Position numbers and translations under genes: made by a program
Source: Otis tarda
Taxonomy: Eukaryota; Chordata; Aves; Otidiformes; Otididae
Length of the DNA stretch: 64,000 nucleotides
Assembly (NCBI GenBank): GCA_026413225.1
Contig: CM048572.1
Location: forward strand, 7,626,001 to 7,690,000
Reading direction: 5' to 3'
Shown: piece after piece, positions 1 through 46,489 of the stretch
How positions within the stretch are numbered: position 1 is the first letter of the stretch
How the letters are laid out: the number at the start of each line of letters is the position of its first letter
The notes under the pieces: generated by a model
What the model was told of the DNA's origin: nothing
Seen by the model: the letters and a program-made list of their open reading frames with translations, nothing else
Databases searched by the model: none

Positions 1-2763
1 AGAAAGGAACCGCTTTCAGCCTGACAAACATTATGTCTGTAGCCACTGATGATACCAGCTCTCAATTAATGCTAATTATTCCTTGTAAAATAGGTGTAGA
101 AAAAAAAACCCAGTGAGTTTTAGTCCTGACAAGAATCCTAACCCAAAACTTAACTCTTGACAAAGTTCAAAACTAAGTATACTTCAGTGCCTGTTGACAT
201 TTCCTGCCTTAAATTTAGCCTAATAGATACTTGGAGGCTGGGTCTAACACTAGCTCCTCTCTTAGAAGGGCTTAACTCTTTCCCTAACTCTGAACCTCAA
301 CTTGTTAATACAAAGCACTATGCTCAAGAGTGGCTTGTCCTCCAGATCCTTTAGCAGATATATCAATTATAAGAAAACTCAAAATGGATCTCCTCAGGCG
401 AAATTTGACTCTGACTTATATTGCTGTAAATCCAAAGTCTGCGGAATTCAATGTAATTTACAATCAGTAGGTCCGTGAAGATGTTAAACTGCAGTCTTAC
501 TGTTAAATAGTGCAGGTCTATGCTTAACAAGAATTGTGGTGAGGTACAATCTGTGATCAATATAGCTACGTTGGCAAAATTTCTTATTGTGGTTAACATT
601 ATAAAGACAAAACTATGCTTTGCTGGTAGCTAAAATGAATTGCCAGCAAAGCAGTTCTAGTGTTTCATCCTATGAATGTTTTGCTAGGTTCACAGAGACA
701 GAAGTAGCATCTGAGAAAGACTGTGTACAGGTGGGAGAACCTAATCAGTTTTACATCCCACAGCACTAGCCCTGGGGGTAAATGAAAAGAGAAAGAGGAA
801 AACTGATTGAGATGTCCTGAGAGTGATCTAGCTACTTGCACTGGTACATTTCAGAAAGGTCTCTTGTCTGTGAATTCTCATAAAATCTAGTCTTAGGCTA
901 CACAGCATCCAATCAATTGTTGATGGGTAACTATTTTGCTAGAAAAATATGTTAGAAGTATTGCTGTCACATATGCAATGCCAGAGAACAGGTAGTTCCA
1001 ACATGATTAGAATTTTACATTTTTGTAATAACAGGTGATCGCTTCAGCCAAGAGAAACAGATCAGTGTGGTATGTTAAGCCCTGCCGCAGAAATTTTAAC
1101 TCCAGGATATCAATTTAATGCTGCTGGCCTGGAAATAAACTGTCCTAACATTCACTGCTTCTTATATTAACCTTCTCCTCCTTCTTACATGAAGTCACGC
1201 CCATCAGTGCCGTTTACTGCCAATTGATAGACAAGAATTGGTATCATTGCACTTGGAGTGAGCTGAACATGCTGCAGCACCTCAAAGTATATATATATAT
1301 ATCATATATCAAACTTATATATACTCATATATCAAAGTATATTTTGACCTTCTGGTAAAAGTCCTTGACTAGAGGTATTAAACACTGAGCTGCTGGCAAT
1401 TCCTTTAGCCACTGGACTAGCGTGGAAAATTGAAAAAGCATTAAAAGCCCTTAATTCATTTTCTACAGACTACCATGGACATATTTGTCTTTGACATTCT
1501 GAAGGCTCATCTGCATCTTAACATGATTCGCAGAAAACATTTTAATAGGTTTTGGTTTGTTCTAGTTTTCTATTCTCTGGGAAAGATGTTTTTTGTTTTC
1601 ATTTTGTTTTCTCACAGATGTTACATCTTGTGTCATCTTCCAAGACTCCTTTGGTTTGGGGATATCAGGATATTTCTGAGTGGGCTGCACCTACAAGAAA
1701 GAAGGAGGATCATGATTAATTTCCAACTCCTGTCGCATGTAACAAGACAGATGCCACAGGCAAGGTATTCCAATCTCTTTTTCCTCACAGATTTCGTACA
1801 TTTACTGGTGTCCTTTCTGCCTGCTCACCCAAATGGAGCTGAGTATTACTGTGTCCTGCCCCGCAACCTGTCCAAAAACTGCAGTGCATCATTATATTTC
1901 AAGAACGTACAAAGGTCTCTCACCAGGACTTAGAGAAGGAAAATACAGATTCTGTCTGTACTCTAGACCTCCTGGGCAGTGTGAGATCATCGGTGTTGGC
2001 AAGGAGACAGTTCAACTGAGATGACAAGCTATCTGTTTACTGCATATTGATTACACATGATCATACAAAAATCAAAGGCAGGCATCAAGCCTAATCAAGG
2101 GAAAAAGTACATTTCTGAAAAAAAGGGTTAGCAATTAGAACCATCTGCCACTGTGCCTGGGACCCAGTGTTGATGAGGGAATGGAGGAGGCTGTTCCTTG
2201 GACAGCTTCTTCAGGAGCTAGTACTAGCAGATCAAGGAGCAGTCTATACCCAGTTAGCTCTGACAATGTATCTTGCATATGCGCATTTCTCAGGCTGTGT
2301 TGGACAAACTTGTATGATTGAAACAACAGCGTCGTCAGCTGCGGCAACTGTGACACTTTGGCCTTTGCACAATCAGTCTGTGTCAGGAATCTGCTTCCTC
2401 TTTGCTCAATCCTACAGTAATAAAAGGCAGGTAAGGCAAGGCTATCCGAGATGCTAACGAAGGTCTGCAGAGACTTACCTGAACATTATCTGTAAGGATG
2501 AGGTTCTTTGGGAGCTTCAGAGTGTAACAAGGACCCATCCATAAGAATGCAAATAATTATAATAGGCCTTAGTGTAAATGAGAGTGAAAGTCCCCCTTTT
2601 TGAATAGGCATCCCTTAATTCTTGGACTCTCTGCTCCTTTTCTTATGCTAATAACCTTATCTTGTTATGGCTGAACTCATAGCTTTTCAAGAGATAAGCA
2701 TTATTTCCTTAACATAACTACTTAGAATGAAAACTTAGTAGAAGCAATAACATTACAAAGAAG
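1..2763. other. Intergenic DNA, no gene seen
   Basis: AT-rich sequence upstream of ARFGEF2. Open frames here are short, lack recognisable protein similarity and have no convincing splice or promoter context. The only clear structure is an AT-rich simple repeat near 1283-1342. In the mammalian order the neighbour on this side would be PREX1, but no PREX1 exon is recognisable. Confidence 0.7.
1283..1342. repeat. AT-rich simple repeat with duplicated unit
   Basis: A run of TA dinucleotides is followed by two copies of a TCATATATCAAA unit about 30 bases apart. It is low-complexity DNA with no evident function. Confidence 0.7.
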
Positions 2764-3320
2764 CATGGCCAGTGGGTCGAGGGAGGTGATTCTCCCCCTC
2801 TGCTCTGGTGAGAGCCCACCTGCAGTGCTGCATCCAGCTCTGGACCCCCCAGCATAAGAAGGACGTGGATGTGTTGGAGCAAGTCCAGAGGAGGACACGA
2901 AAGTTATAAGAGGGCTGGAGCACCTCTCCTATGAGGACAGGCTGAGAGAGTTGAGGCTTTTCAGCCTGGAGAAGAGAAGGCTCCAGGGAGACCTGATAGC
3001 GGCCTTCCAGTGCCAAAATGGGGCCTACAGGAAAGACGGGGAGAAACTCTTTGGCAGGGCCTGTTGTGATAGGACAAGGGGCAATTATTTTAAAATAGAA
3101 GGAGGCAGATTCAGACTGGACATAACACAAAAAAATTTTTACACTGACCATGGTGGAACACTGGCACGGGTTGCCCAGAGAGGTGGTGGATGCCCCATCC
3201 CTGGAAACACTCAAGGCCAGGTTGGATGGGGCTTTGAGCAACCTGATCTGGTTGGAGCGGGGTTGGACTGGATGGCCTTTACAGGTCCCTTCCAACCCAA
3301 ACCATTCTGTGATTCTATCA
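2764..3320 (+). mobile_element. CR1 LINE, 5'-truncated 3' end, frameshifted
   Basis: This matches the avian CR1 consensus as I know it: the GGTCGAGGGAGGTGATTCT block, the GAGGACAGGCTGAGAGAGTT block, and a 3' end of CCATTCTGTGATTCTAT. Translation shows the C-terminal part of CR1 ORF2 in two frames. The first carries GEKLFGRACCDRTRGN and the second carries LPREVVDAPSLETLKARLDG. The frame changes near 3130-3150 in an A-run/T-run, so the copy is dead. It lies about 3.5 kb upstream of ARFGEF2 in the same orientation. The 5' truncation is usual for CR1. The left edge is approximate. Confidence 0.93.
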
Positions 3321-4954
3321 CCTTCCCAACAAGACTATTTTTCATTCAAGTATAACTACTTGTTAACCTGTATCAGCCAAATCTTCCCTTCTGACTTGGC
3401 CATCATGTTCTCCAAGGCATATTCTTTCCTATACTGAGACTGTAGATTTCAGCAGTGAAAGGAAATGACTCTTGAGTCCAAGCACAATCAGTTTGTCTAT
3501 TGACTTGTGAGCTCTCAGTGTCAGTACTTGACTGTATGACAGGTGATCCTGTTCTCTCTTTTTTGTGTACTATTTCTCCATCTCTCCCTTTCTAATAGGC
3601 AGGCATTATTAGGAAGACATATTAAACCCCTTCTTATTTTGGATGTGCTAAATTAAACTAGCCAGAAGAAATTTCATGTTGTTCCTTTTTGTCTTTTTTT
3701 TTTTTGGTCAGTAATGAGGCTCTTAAAGTTTATACTTAATTTCTTGCCCTTCAGAACAGAGCAAATTAAATTAGATCTTGCCTGGTCAGTGAGACAGTCA
3801 GTGGACATATCCTGTGGAGAGGATTTGAGAGCCTGCAGTACAGCAGAGCTGCAGTGAAGCTGGGAGTAGGAATTAAAGGAGGCAGCTGAGTCATGAGATG
3901 CACAGCAGGCCACCTTCCTAATTCCCTCCCAGAGACACACTGAATCAGCATTAACCTGAAAAGCTTATTTTTCAGACTTTGTCATTTGGGAGCAAGGTTT
4001 TAAAACTACAGTTAAACCCCATAATACTATCTATATTTTAGTCTTTAATGCAAATAAATTCAACCACCTGGCATGTAAACCATCTCTCAACCTCCTGACA
4101 CCCAAAGCGGTTTACTCAGAAACGGCACACGTAAGTGATCACAGGCATACAAAGATACACAAATAGGGTTTAAAACCATAATATGTTCACAAGCCCAAAA
4201 GATGTTATGAACCACCTCATGGAACTGGATACCCCATACAAAATACTAGACCATGTAGTGACTTAATACCCAACACGTTTAGAGGTGTAACATACTTTAA
4301 AAATAAATAGCAAATATATAAAATGATTACACAGCTGATATGATTTAAAAATAGTGGCATACTGAATCCTACTAGGAAAACATCAGGAAAGAATATAGGC
4401 TACTTCAGCATTCTGAAATCAGTTGCATTTTTCTAAATATTTAATGGAGTTACTTGCTATTAAGGAAGCATACATTACATGGTTGCAGTATATTGTGCAA
4501 TGACATTAATATACAAACTATTAGCAAAAAGCTTGAGGATGAAATCTACTCTTAGTGTAAAAACAATTATGTTACTGGGGCTACAAGAAGAGTGAAATCA
4601 GCATGTCTATATGGTAACAGGAACAAATGTCTTTTGTATAGTAGACCAGAAATTCAGACAAAGTACAGGAAGAACCAGACGGTAAGACACTTTCAGCAGA
4701 AAACAAAAACAAATTTATAGTCACAATCTGGAAATGTCTTCATTTAAAAAAAAAAAAACAAACAACATTGAATGCCCTGATTTCTACATTATTTGTCTCT
4801 ATTTTTCTGATATTCCCATCACTATGATAATAGAGTCCTTGCATCTGGTAACGGACAGCAGTAAACATCCAGACCAAGTATGAGGAAGAATGTCCTAATG
4901 GGATAGTTAGCGAAACACTGGAGGCAACTAACTGAAAAGCTATTGAATCTCCTC
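3321..4954. other. Intergenic DNA, no gene seen
   Basis: AT-rich, without recognisable coding potential, RNA gene or repeat beyond short A and T runs (for example near 3697 and 4745). Confidence 0.65.
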
Positions 4955-5057
4955 CATTAAAGCTTTTCATGAAGAGGTAACATTCTGCCTTTGTGCGTGG
5001 AGATGGACTAAATGATTATTGAAGTGCTTCCCAGCCTCGCACTTGTGTGATTCTGAC
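4955..5057 (+). mobile_element. Old CR1 3'-end fragment
   Basis: The block GGAGATGGACTAAATGATTATTGAAGTGCTTCCCAGCC followed by a TGTGATTCTGA tail (split here: GGAGATGGACTAAATGATTA, then GAAGTGCTTCCCAGCC) looks like a diverged CR1 terminus of the form GATGGACTAGATGATCTC...CTTCCAGCC. It is short and decayed. Limits are approximate. Confidence 0.65.
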
Positions 5058-6309
5058 TTGCAATAGCGATTCACTCTGTATGTACGTTATTCACTTAACG
5101 CAGAGGAAAGTGCAAGTCAGTTACCTTGTGACAACTTCGGCTGACGAACTCTTTGAAGGACTTTAACCTTTATTACGTGGTACATTTTCTGGTGGCAGAA
5201 GAGGCAGTATGTACTATTACTGTCAGGAGAACAGATATAACTAGCAGATTTCTGAGGCAGTTACACCCTGATAAATTGTGATTTAGTGATGAGCCATGAA
5301 ATCACACTCATATCGCACCCAGACTTGAATTGCTGATCTCCAAGGAAAACCCAAGTCCTCAGATACTAACAAACCTTAAAAATTGTTTCCAGATAGAGGC
5401 CCTTCCCTTATCTGGCCTCTTACAATTTCTGATTTCCCATCCTCAAATGTATTTTTCTGTACAAGTGGAATCCTTAGCTCTTTGTGAACCAGTCCACATA
5501 AAAGTATGGGCAGTGGAGGCGATCACAAAGCACTTGTCCATTTTCCCTCTGAAATAACACTGAACTAATGCTTTGCACAGGTGTTTGGGTTTGGAGCCTT
5601 TGTTAGTGGTTTCTAGGACAAAAATTGCAGCTCTTGACAGCTTGACACTAAGCATCCATTAATGACATTTTAAAGAATTGGAGTCCTGCTGCTTGGGAAA
5701 TAAGGTAATAAAATTACAATCTAGACAATGTAATGTGCCCTATGTTCTCAGTTAGATGTGCCTGTCTTAATTTGATTAAGTCCATTGTGGAATGACATAG
5801 ACGAGATGACTGTGTTATTATGGGGGAGAGTGTCAATGGGGTAAATTACCTCTACAGATTATTTTCAAAGATTATACTGGTTTTCAAAGAGTCTAGAATT
5901 TTATTTGGGGTGTAAGGTGCCCCACCGCGAAGGCCAAAAGGAGAAGACACAATTGGGCATAAGGTTGTAAGAGGAGACTCAATTTCTGGGACGTGGAATT
6001 TAATGTTTAGTTATTCTTCTTTAGTGTACAACTTTGGGTGTTTCACACGTGTACTTTCTCAGTGCCTCTTTACAGGACTCGTTCTGTGAAAGTTAACGGT
6101 GATAATGCAAATGTTGAGATGCTTAGATTAGAAGCATTATAAAAAGGAACATTAGATCAATGTGACTTCCCTTTCAGCAATTATAACTTGATCGATACAG
6201 ATATCTGCAGCAGCAACTGTGCTTGCAATTCTTGCTGGATTGGTACTTGAGACCAAACAGACCAATTTTCACTTAAGCATTTTGCATTACGGTAAGGAAG
6301 TTAAATCAG
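5058..6309. other. Intergenic DNA upstream of the ARFGEF2 CpG island
   Basis: AT-rich sequence with short chance open frames. I see no repeat or gene. It ends where GC content and CpG density rise sharply at about 6310. Confidence 0.6.
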
Positions 6310-6710
6310 ATTTTGTCCCCAGAAAGCGCAGGGTCAAGAAAAGGGGCCGATTTTTTTTTAAAAAGGCAGGAGAGGCCCAGCGCGTGGCGTGCGGGAGCCC
6401 CGTTCCCTGGGAAGCTGGTGGTGCAGGATGGGCCCCGCCTGCCCGCTCCCGCACGGAGAAGCATCCCCGCGCACACCGATCGCCACAACGAGCGTAGCAG
6501 CCGGCCAGAAGCCCCACGCTGCGGGGACATCGCGTGGGAGTTATTTAATCACAGCCAGCGCCTCGCCCTTCAGCAGCGGCCTGCGCCGACACTGCCGGGA
6601 CACCTGCTCCGGCCCCGCCCCTCCGCGCGCCCCGCCCACCCCGCCGCCGTCAGTGTCGGCGCGGCGGGAGGGGTCGGAGGTCACCGCGGGAAGGCGGGGT
6701 GCTAGCCCGA

Positions 6711-6720
6711 GTCACGTGAC
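6711..6720. promoter_or_regulatory. CLEAR/E-box palindrome
   Basis: GTCACGTGAC is a perfect 10-base palindrome that matches the CLEAR consensus bound by TFEB/TFE3, and also the USF/MAX E-box. It sits 169 bases upstream of the ARFGEF2 start codon. Factor identity is inferred from the motif only. Confidence 0.6.
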
Positions 6721-6726
6721 GGTGCC

Positions 6727-6737
6727 AATATGGCGGC
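6727..6737 (+). promoter_or_regulatory. YY1-type site at likely start of transcription
   Basis: AATATGGCGGC fits the YY1 promoter consensus AANATGGCGGC on the sense strand. Its ATG would open a 12-codon upstream frame if transcription begins before it. Confidence 0.65.
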
Positions 6738-6768
6738 GCCGTGGCGCTGGCGAGGTGGCGGTCGCTGA
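6730..6768 (+). other. Possible upstream ORF 1 in ARFGEF2 leader
   Basis: ATG at 6730 within the YY1 motif reads 12 codons to TGA at 6766-6768. It counts as a uORF only if the transcript starts upstream of 6730. Confidence 0.3.
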
Positions 6769-6788
6769 GGGAGGTGCGTCTCTTCCGG

Positions 6789-6821
6789 ATGATGGGGCCG
6801 CGGCGCGGCCGAAGGCTCTGA
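6789..6821 (+). other. Upstream ORF 2 in ARFGEF2 leader
   Basis: Two consecutive ATGs at 6789 and 6792 read to TGA at 6819-6821. The second ATG has A at -3 and G at +4, a stronger context than the main start (A at -3, C at +4). The uORF ends 58 bases before the ARFGEF2 start, so reinitiation is possible. Confidence 0.5.
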
Positions 6822-6879
6822 GCGCCGCTCCCGCGACCCCCTCCCTGCCCGCGGCGGGGCCGCCCCGGCTCGCCCCACC

Positions 6880-42474
<35,595 letters not shown>

Positions 42475-42885
42475 CCCTGAGTAGGGTTGGTTACTTTAGC
42501 TTGTACATAAAGCTATATTCCAGAGATGGATTAAAGTGGATGGGAAAAAATGGGACCCTGGTGTATCAACACAGCAGCTAGTTACTCTTACCACAATGGT
42601 ATTTGGGGAGGAGGAAAAAAAATCCTGTTCTGTCCACCCTACAAAACTATCAGCAGTTTTATTTAAATTATTGCTTACAGAGTTAATACAGTAGATGTAA
42701 AGTCTCTTTGTTTCAATGCTAGCCATCCTTATGATCAAGTCTGTCTCTTCTAGTCTTTTATCAATTGTTCAGTCTTGCATCCCAGCTAAATCTGATAAAT
42801 CGGCTGGATTCTTCAATGGAAATTATGCCCCTTGGAAATAATGAATATAGTTGTATAGCCTTGTGATATTAGCACATGTGTTCAT

Positions 42886-42891
42886 AATAAA
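42886..42891 (+). terminator. ARFGEF2: Candidate proximal poly(A) signal
   Basis: AATAAA, with a GU-rich TTTCTTTGTGTGTACGTG about 45 bases further on. Use would give a 3' UTR of about 430 bases. Confidence 0.5.
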
Positions 42892-43845
42892 CTATACTGC
42901 AGTGGCTAACGACCACCTAAGATCATTCTGGGTTTTTCTTTGTGTGTACGTGACTAGACCAGGCAGGGTGTTATGGTTTTTTGAAGTGGACAGCCTGTAG
43001 GATATTTGGGGACAGGGTTTTCCTCCTGTTTAGCAAGTCATTTTTAAAACCTCTTTGAATATCGGTGCTTCATCTTCTGAGACTTATTTTTGGTTTTTAT
43101 GGAAGGTTTTACATCAGGAGCACAAAATAGCATCTATTCTATTTACCTTGTTAATCTTGAGTTAAATGCATTTAAAATAACCAAAACTTTTAAACTTTCC
43201 ATTTACTTTCATACATTGCCAGATCATGAACAGAGCATATGCATTGATATTAAAAACAAGGTTCAGAACAAACAGCCCTTGACTCTACTGTAGGTAGCAG
43301 TAACTGTGTCTGTTTAGCAAGAAGTACTGTGTTTAATATGTATCAGGTTCTGTCTCTCTTTACTGCAGACCTGCAACTTCTGATTTGTCTTTTTGTGCAA
43401 ATGATTTTTGTTCTCAATTATTAGTTCCTTTTGTGATCTAAAAGAAAACTGAATTCCCACGAAACTGCTCTAGCAAAATTAAAGTTGATTCATGTCCTAT
43501 AAGAGTTACCAATATATTTCTATTCTTTGAAGGTATCTGTGAAGCAAATGTGACTTAACAGTGCAGCTTTGCTTCTCTAAAGATTTTTCTTTCTTTCTTC
43601 AAAATGCATCAGTTTCCTGTGCCGAGTGTTTCCATGACAGAATACCAGTTTACAGCTGAAGCACTGCAGGACTGAGGGCTGTCCTTTGCACTAATTTTAA
43701 TTTCAAGTTTTAAGACTTCTCTAAACTGGAAGAGTGTGGCAAGATGGGAGGAGAGGTTCCACTTCCTAAAGTAATGTAAACAGAGGTATTATACTAACTA
43801 CTCTGCTATCCATAGTAGCAAACCTAAAATATAACAGTATTTAAA

Positions 43846-43937
43846 ACAAAACAAAACCCAACCAAACAAAAAAAACCCACCCCACACAAAAAAAAAAACT
43901 CAAAACCCAACCAAAACAAAATGCAAAACAAAACAGG
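43846..43937. repeat. A/C-rich low-complexity tract in 3' UTR
   Basis: Repeated AAAAC and CCAAACC-like units on the sense strand. It lies about 120 bases before a T-rich tract with which it could pair. Confidence 0.85.
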
Positions 43938-44054
43938 CAACCTATTTGAATGGTATCAAGTGTTAAACCTGTTGTTTTGCTTTTTGAATTTCCTGGTAGG
44001 GTGGGTGTAGTTGAGGTTGTCTTGGGATATTCCACTCTGAGTTGTTGGGATTTT

Positions 44055-44098
44055 CTTCTCTCTCTCTCTCTCTTTTTTTTTTTTTTTTTTTTTTTTTT
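44055..44098. repeat. (TC)n followed by T26 in 3' UTR
   Basis: A TC dinucleotide run passes into 26 uninterrupted T bases at 44073-44098. Confidence 0.95.
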
Positions 44099-45947
44099 CT
44101 TCCAAAGGGTTCATATGGTGCTCTTCAGTATTGTTCTATATAAGCATTGTTTGGGAATAGTTTTACAGTCAATTTGTAGTGGTAAGGTTTTCACATTTTT
44201 ATTTTTAACCAAAGAAAAATAAATTGTGTTTATGACTCTTGAACTTTCAAATGCCCGTAGACTAAATCTATAGACTAATATTTAGTAGAAAGGAATATAT
44301 GGCTCTGTTTCAAAATAAGAGAAGACTGAAAAATAAGCAATGCTGATATTTATGCTGCATTTGAAATGTCCTTTTGTGTTGCAGTTAGTATAGTTGCTTA
44401 TTCTCTGGTAATGTCACTTCATCAATTACAGTAAAAATGAAGTATTTATTTTAATTCTATTTAAATATGTAAGAATAGGCTATTCTTTTTCTTCTGGTTC
44501 TAGATAGTCCTAAAGAAAATATGTGAAATTTTATTTTTGAGATTTTGAATGTGTCACTGCCTCATTGAATGTATATCTTTATCTCCTTTCAAAACACATA
44601 GTTCTTAAAGTTGCATGCTTTTTCTGTATTTTACAGTTTGGAAAGCCTTGCAACTCATGTCTTGACACAAATCTCTTCAATTACTTTACAGTTGCATTGT
44701 GGGCTTTCCTCACTGTAATGTGCAGCATTTGTACTATCTCTGCATATAGAATAAGGGCCTTTAATCAGTCCTTTCCCTTCAGCCTTAGTTCTGAGACTGT
44801 TCTTTTACTTAAGTAAAGCTTTTATTGTATTTATACCATTTATAAACTGCTGAAATTAGGTATGTGACATCAAAACATCCTAGACTCTGTAGTATGTGAA
44901 GAAGAGGGACTGGAAAACAATTGGATTATAATAGCCTTAATCTGGTCAGTTTTCTGGAATTGATTGTACATGTTAAAGCAATAAGAACAGTTTAAGCGTA
45001 ATACCTGGAAAGGTTGTATTCATATCAGCTGTTTGGTTTCCCTTACGTAGTCAGAAAGGTCATAACCCATAGACATCTTAATGAAGCTAAAAGTGCTGAG
45101 CCAAAACTCCTGCAGTGTAGTCACTGCTCGTTCCGATCTTGTCCTGGCTGCTGACATAGACTTCATCTGCCTGTGGTGGTTTGACTGGCTTTAGTGGAAC
45201 TGTGAGTGAGAACAAGGATCTGTGTCAGCATATCCTGGTAGAGATCGAGACATCTGTGCAATACATGGAGTAATAAAAAGTAACCTCTTAGACTTTCCAA
45301 GTAGTGTTATGCAGCAAATTAAACTATAAACTGATTTACCTGTAACGGTATAAATATGGAGACTGCATGATATTTGTTATTACCTCTTATTTTTGGAACC
45401 CTCTAGGAAATAGGTAGGCAGGGGCAGGATGCTGAGGAAAACCCTAAAAACTCCCTTTCATGTCGATTTTATTGTGACAGTACAACACACTAGTTGGTAA
45501 TCCATTTTTCATAGCTGTAAACAGAACAATCTAAACCAATGTACACTAATACGAGCAAACAACCCCCAAACTTGAGCTCAGTCTTACTGTTAAGAATCAA
45601 AGATTAAAAATGGTAACTTCTAGTCTGAAGTAAAACTAAGCTTTTTTCTGTCAAAAGGGCAGCTCCCTTTAATATGTAAATTCAGTTTGTTCAGCACCTT
45701 TAATGTTATTTCTATGTAAAATGTATGTTTTCACATATTTAAAATGCCTATGTTTTTTGAAGATCTCCCTATTAAGTGCATTTAATATCAGTAATTTAAA
45801 GAAGAGCAGTCCTGGCCCAATAAGATGTATACATTTTTGAGAGAATACCAAAATTATATAATATGAAAAGCTATGTAAAGTTTTCTACATGAAAATACTA
45901 TGTATAATACTGTTCTAATATTCCATGCTTTAATCAAGTGGTAAATC

Positions 45948-45953
45948 AATAAA
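45948..45953 (+). terminator. ARFGEF2: Distal poly(A) signal of ARFGEF2
   Basis: AATAAA followed within 20 bases by GTGTTGCTTGTTTTTTTC, a good GU/U-rich downstream element. Cleavage is expected near 45965-45975. It is the last signal before the next CpG island. Confidence 0.8.
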
Positions 45954-46338
45954 GTTTTAAGAAGTGTTGCTTGTTTTTTTCACGTGGTTTATTAGAAGGC
46001 TTGTGACCCTAGAGCCTGCTCTGTTCACTGTGAGCACAGGTCTCTGGAGGTAACCACGGGGCTTTCACGTTTAGGGGTTTTGGGGGTTTGATTTTTAACA
46101 TACTGCTCCGTCCTGTCCTACCTCCTTCTGCCGGCTCTCGGCCTCACAGCCACCGTTCCCTTATTTTAAAGAATAAGAGGTGTTCGGCCACCCCCGCTTT
46201 CCTCTTTGCCAGACCCCGCGGCCCGCCCCCCGGCTCTCACCCCGTTTCCCCCCGCCGCCCGCCCCAGCCACCGGCGGCCGAGCCCACTCCGGGCCGGGCT
46301 CCCGCGGCGCCCCGGGGCCTTGTGGGAAGAGCCTGGCC

Positions 46339-46421
46339 ATTGGTCGGCCGCCCCCTGCGGGGAGCGCGGCAAGGATTGGCTGACAGCGCAGCGCGTCGGG
46401 GAAGGAGAGGCCGCTGATTGG
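46339..46421 (-). promoter_or_regulatory. Three spaced CCAAT boxes (NF-Y type)
   Basis: ATTGG cores at 46339, 46375 and 46417 are spaced 36 and 42 bases. Regularly spaced inverted CCAAT boxes are typical of G2/M-type cell-cycle promoters. NF-Y binding is inferred. Confidence 0.65.
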
Positions 46422-46489
46422 CCCAGCGGCCGAACGGTGTCACCGCCCTGCGTGATGCGGTCACGGTGCCGCCGCCGCCGCGCCCTCTC

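Larger units (their letters stand above)
42475..45970 (+). other. ARFGEF2: ARFGEF2 3' UTR
   Basis: About 3.5 kb of AT-rich non-coding sequence from the TAG to a distal AATAAA at 45948. No splice sites or coding frames are convincing. It contains earlier AATAAA signals at 42886, 44218 and 45272, an A/C-rich stretch at 43846-43937, and a CT/T-rich stretch at 44055-44098. The extent is inferred from signals and comparison with the long UTR of the mammalian gene. Confidence 0.75.

Noticed and set aside
1475..1933. 152-codon plus-strand frame in the intergenic region
   Set aside because: Hydrophobic low-information peptide, no promoter, no splice partners, no similarity I recognise; of the length expected by chance in AT-rich DNA.
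2753..3437. Open frames on both strands within 2753-3437 as possible genes
   Set aside because: They are the CR1 copy read in different frames, with the sense frame broken.
45160..45260. Possible fragment of an old retroposon in the ARFGEF2 3' UTR
   Set aside because: The phrase around TTTAGTGGAACTGTGAGTGA is faintly reminiscent of old repeats, but too short and diverged to support.
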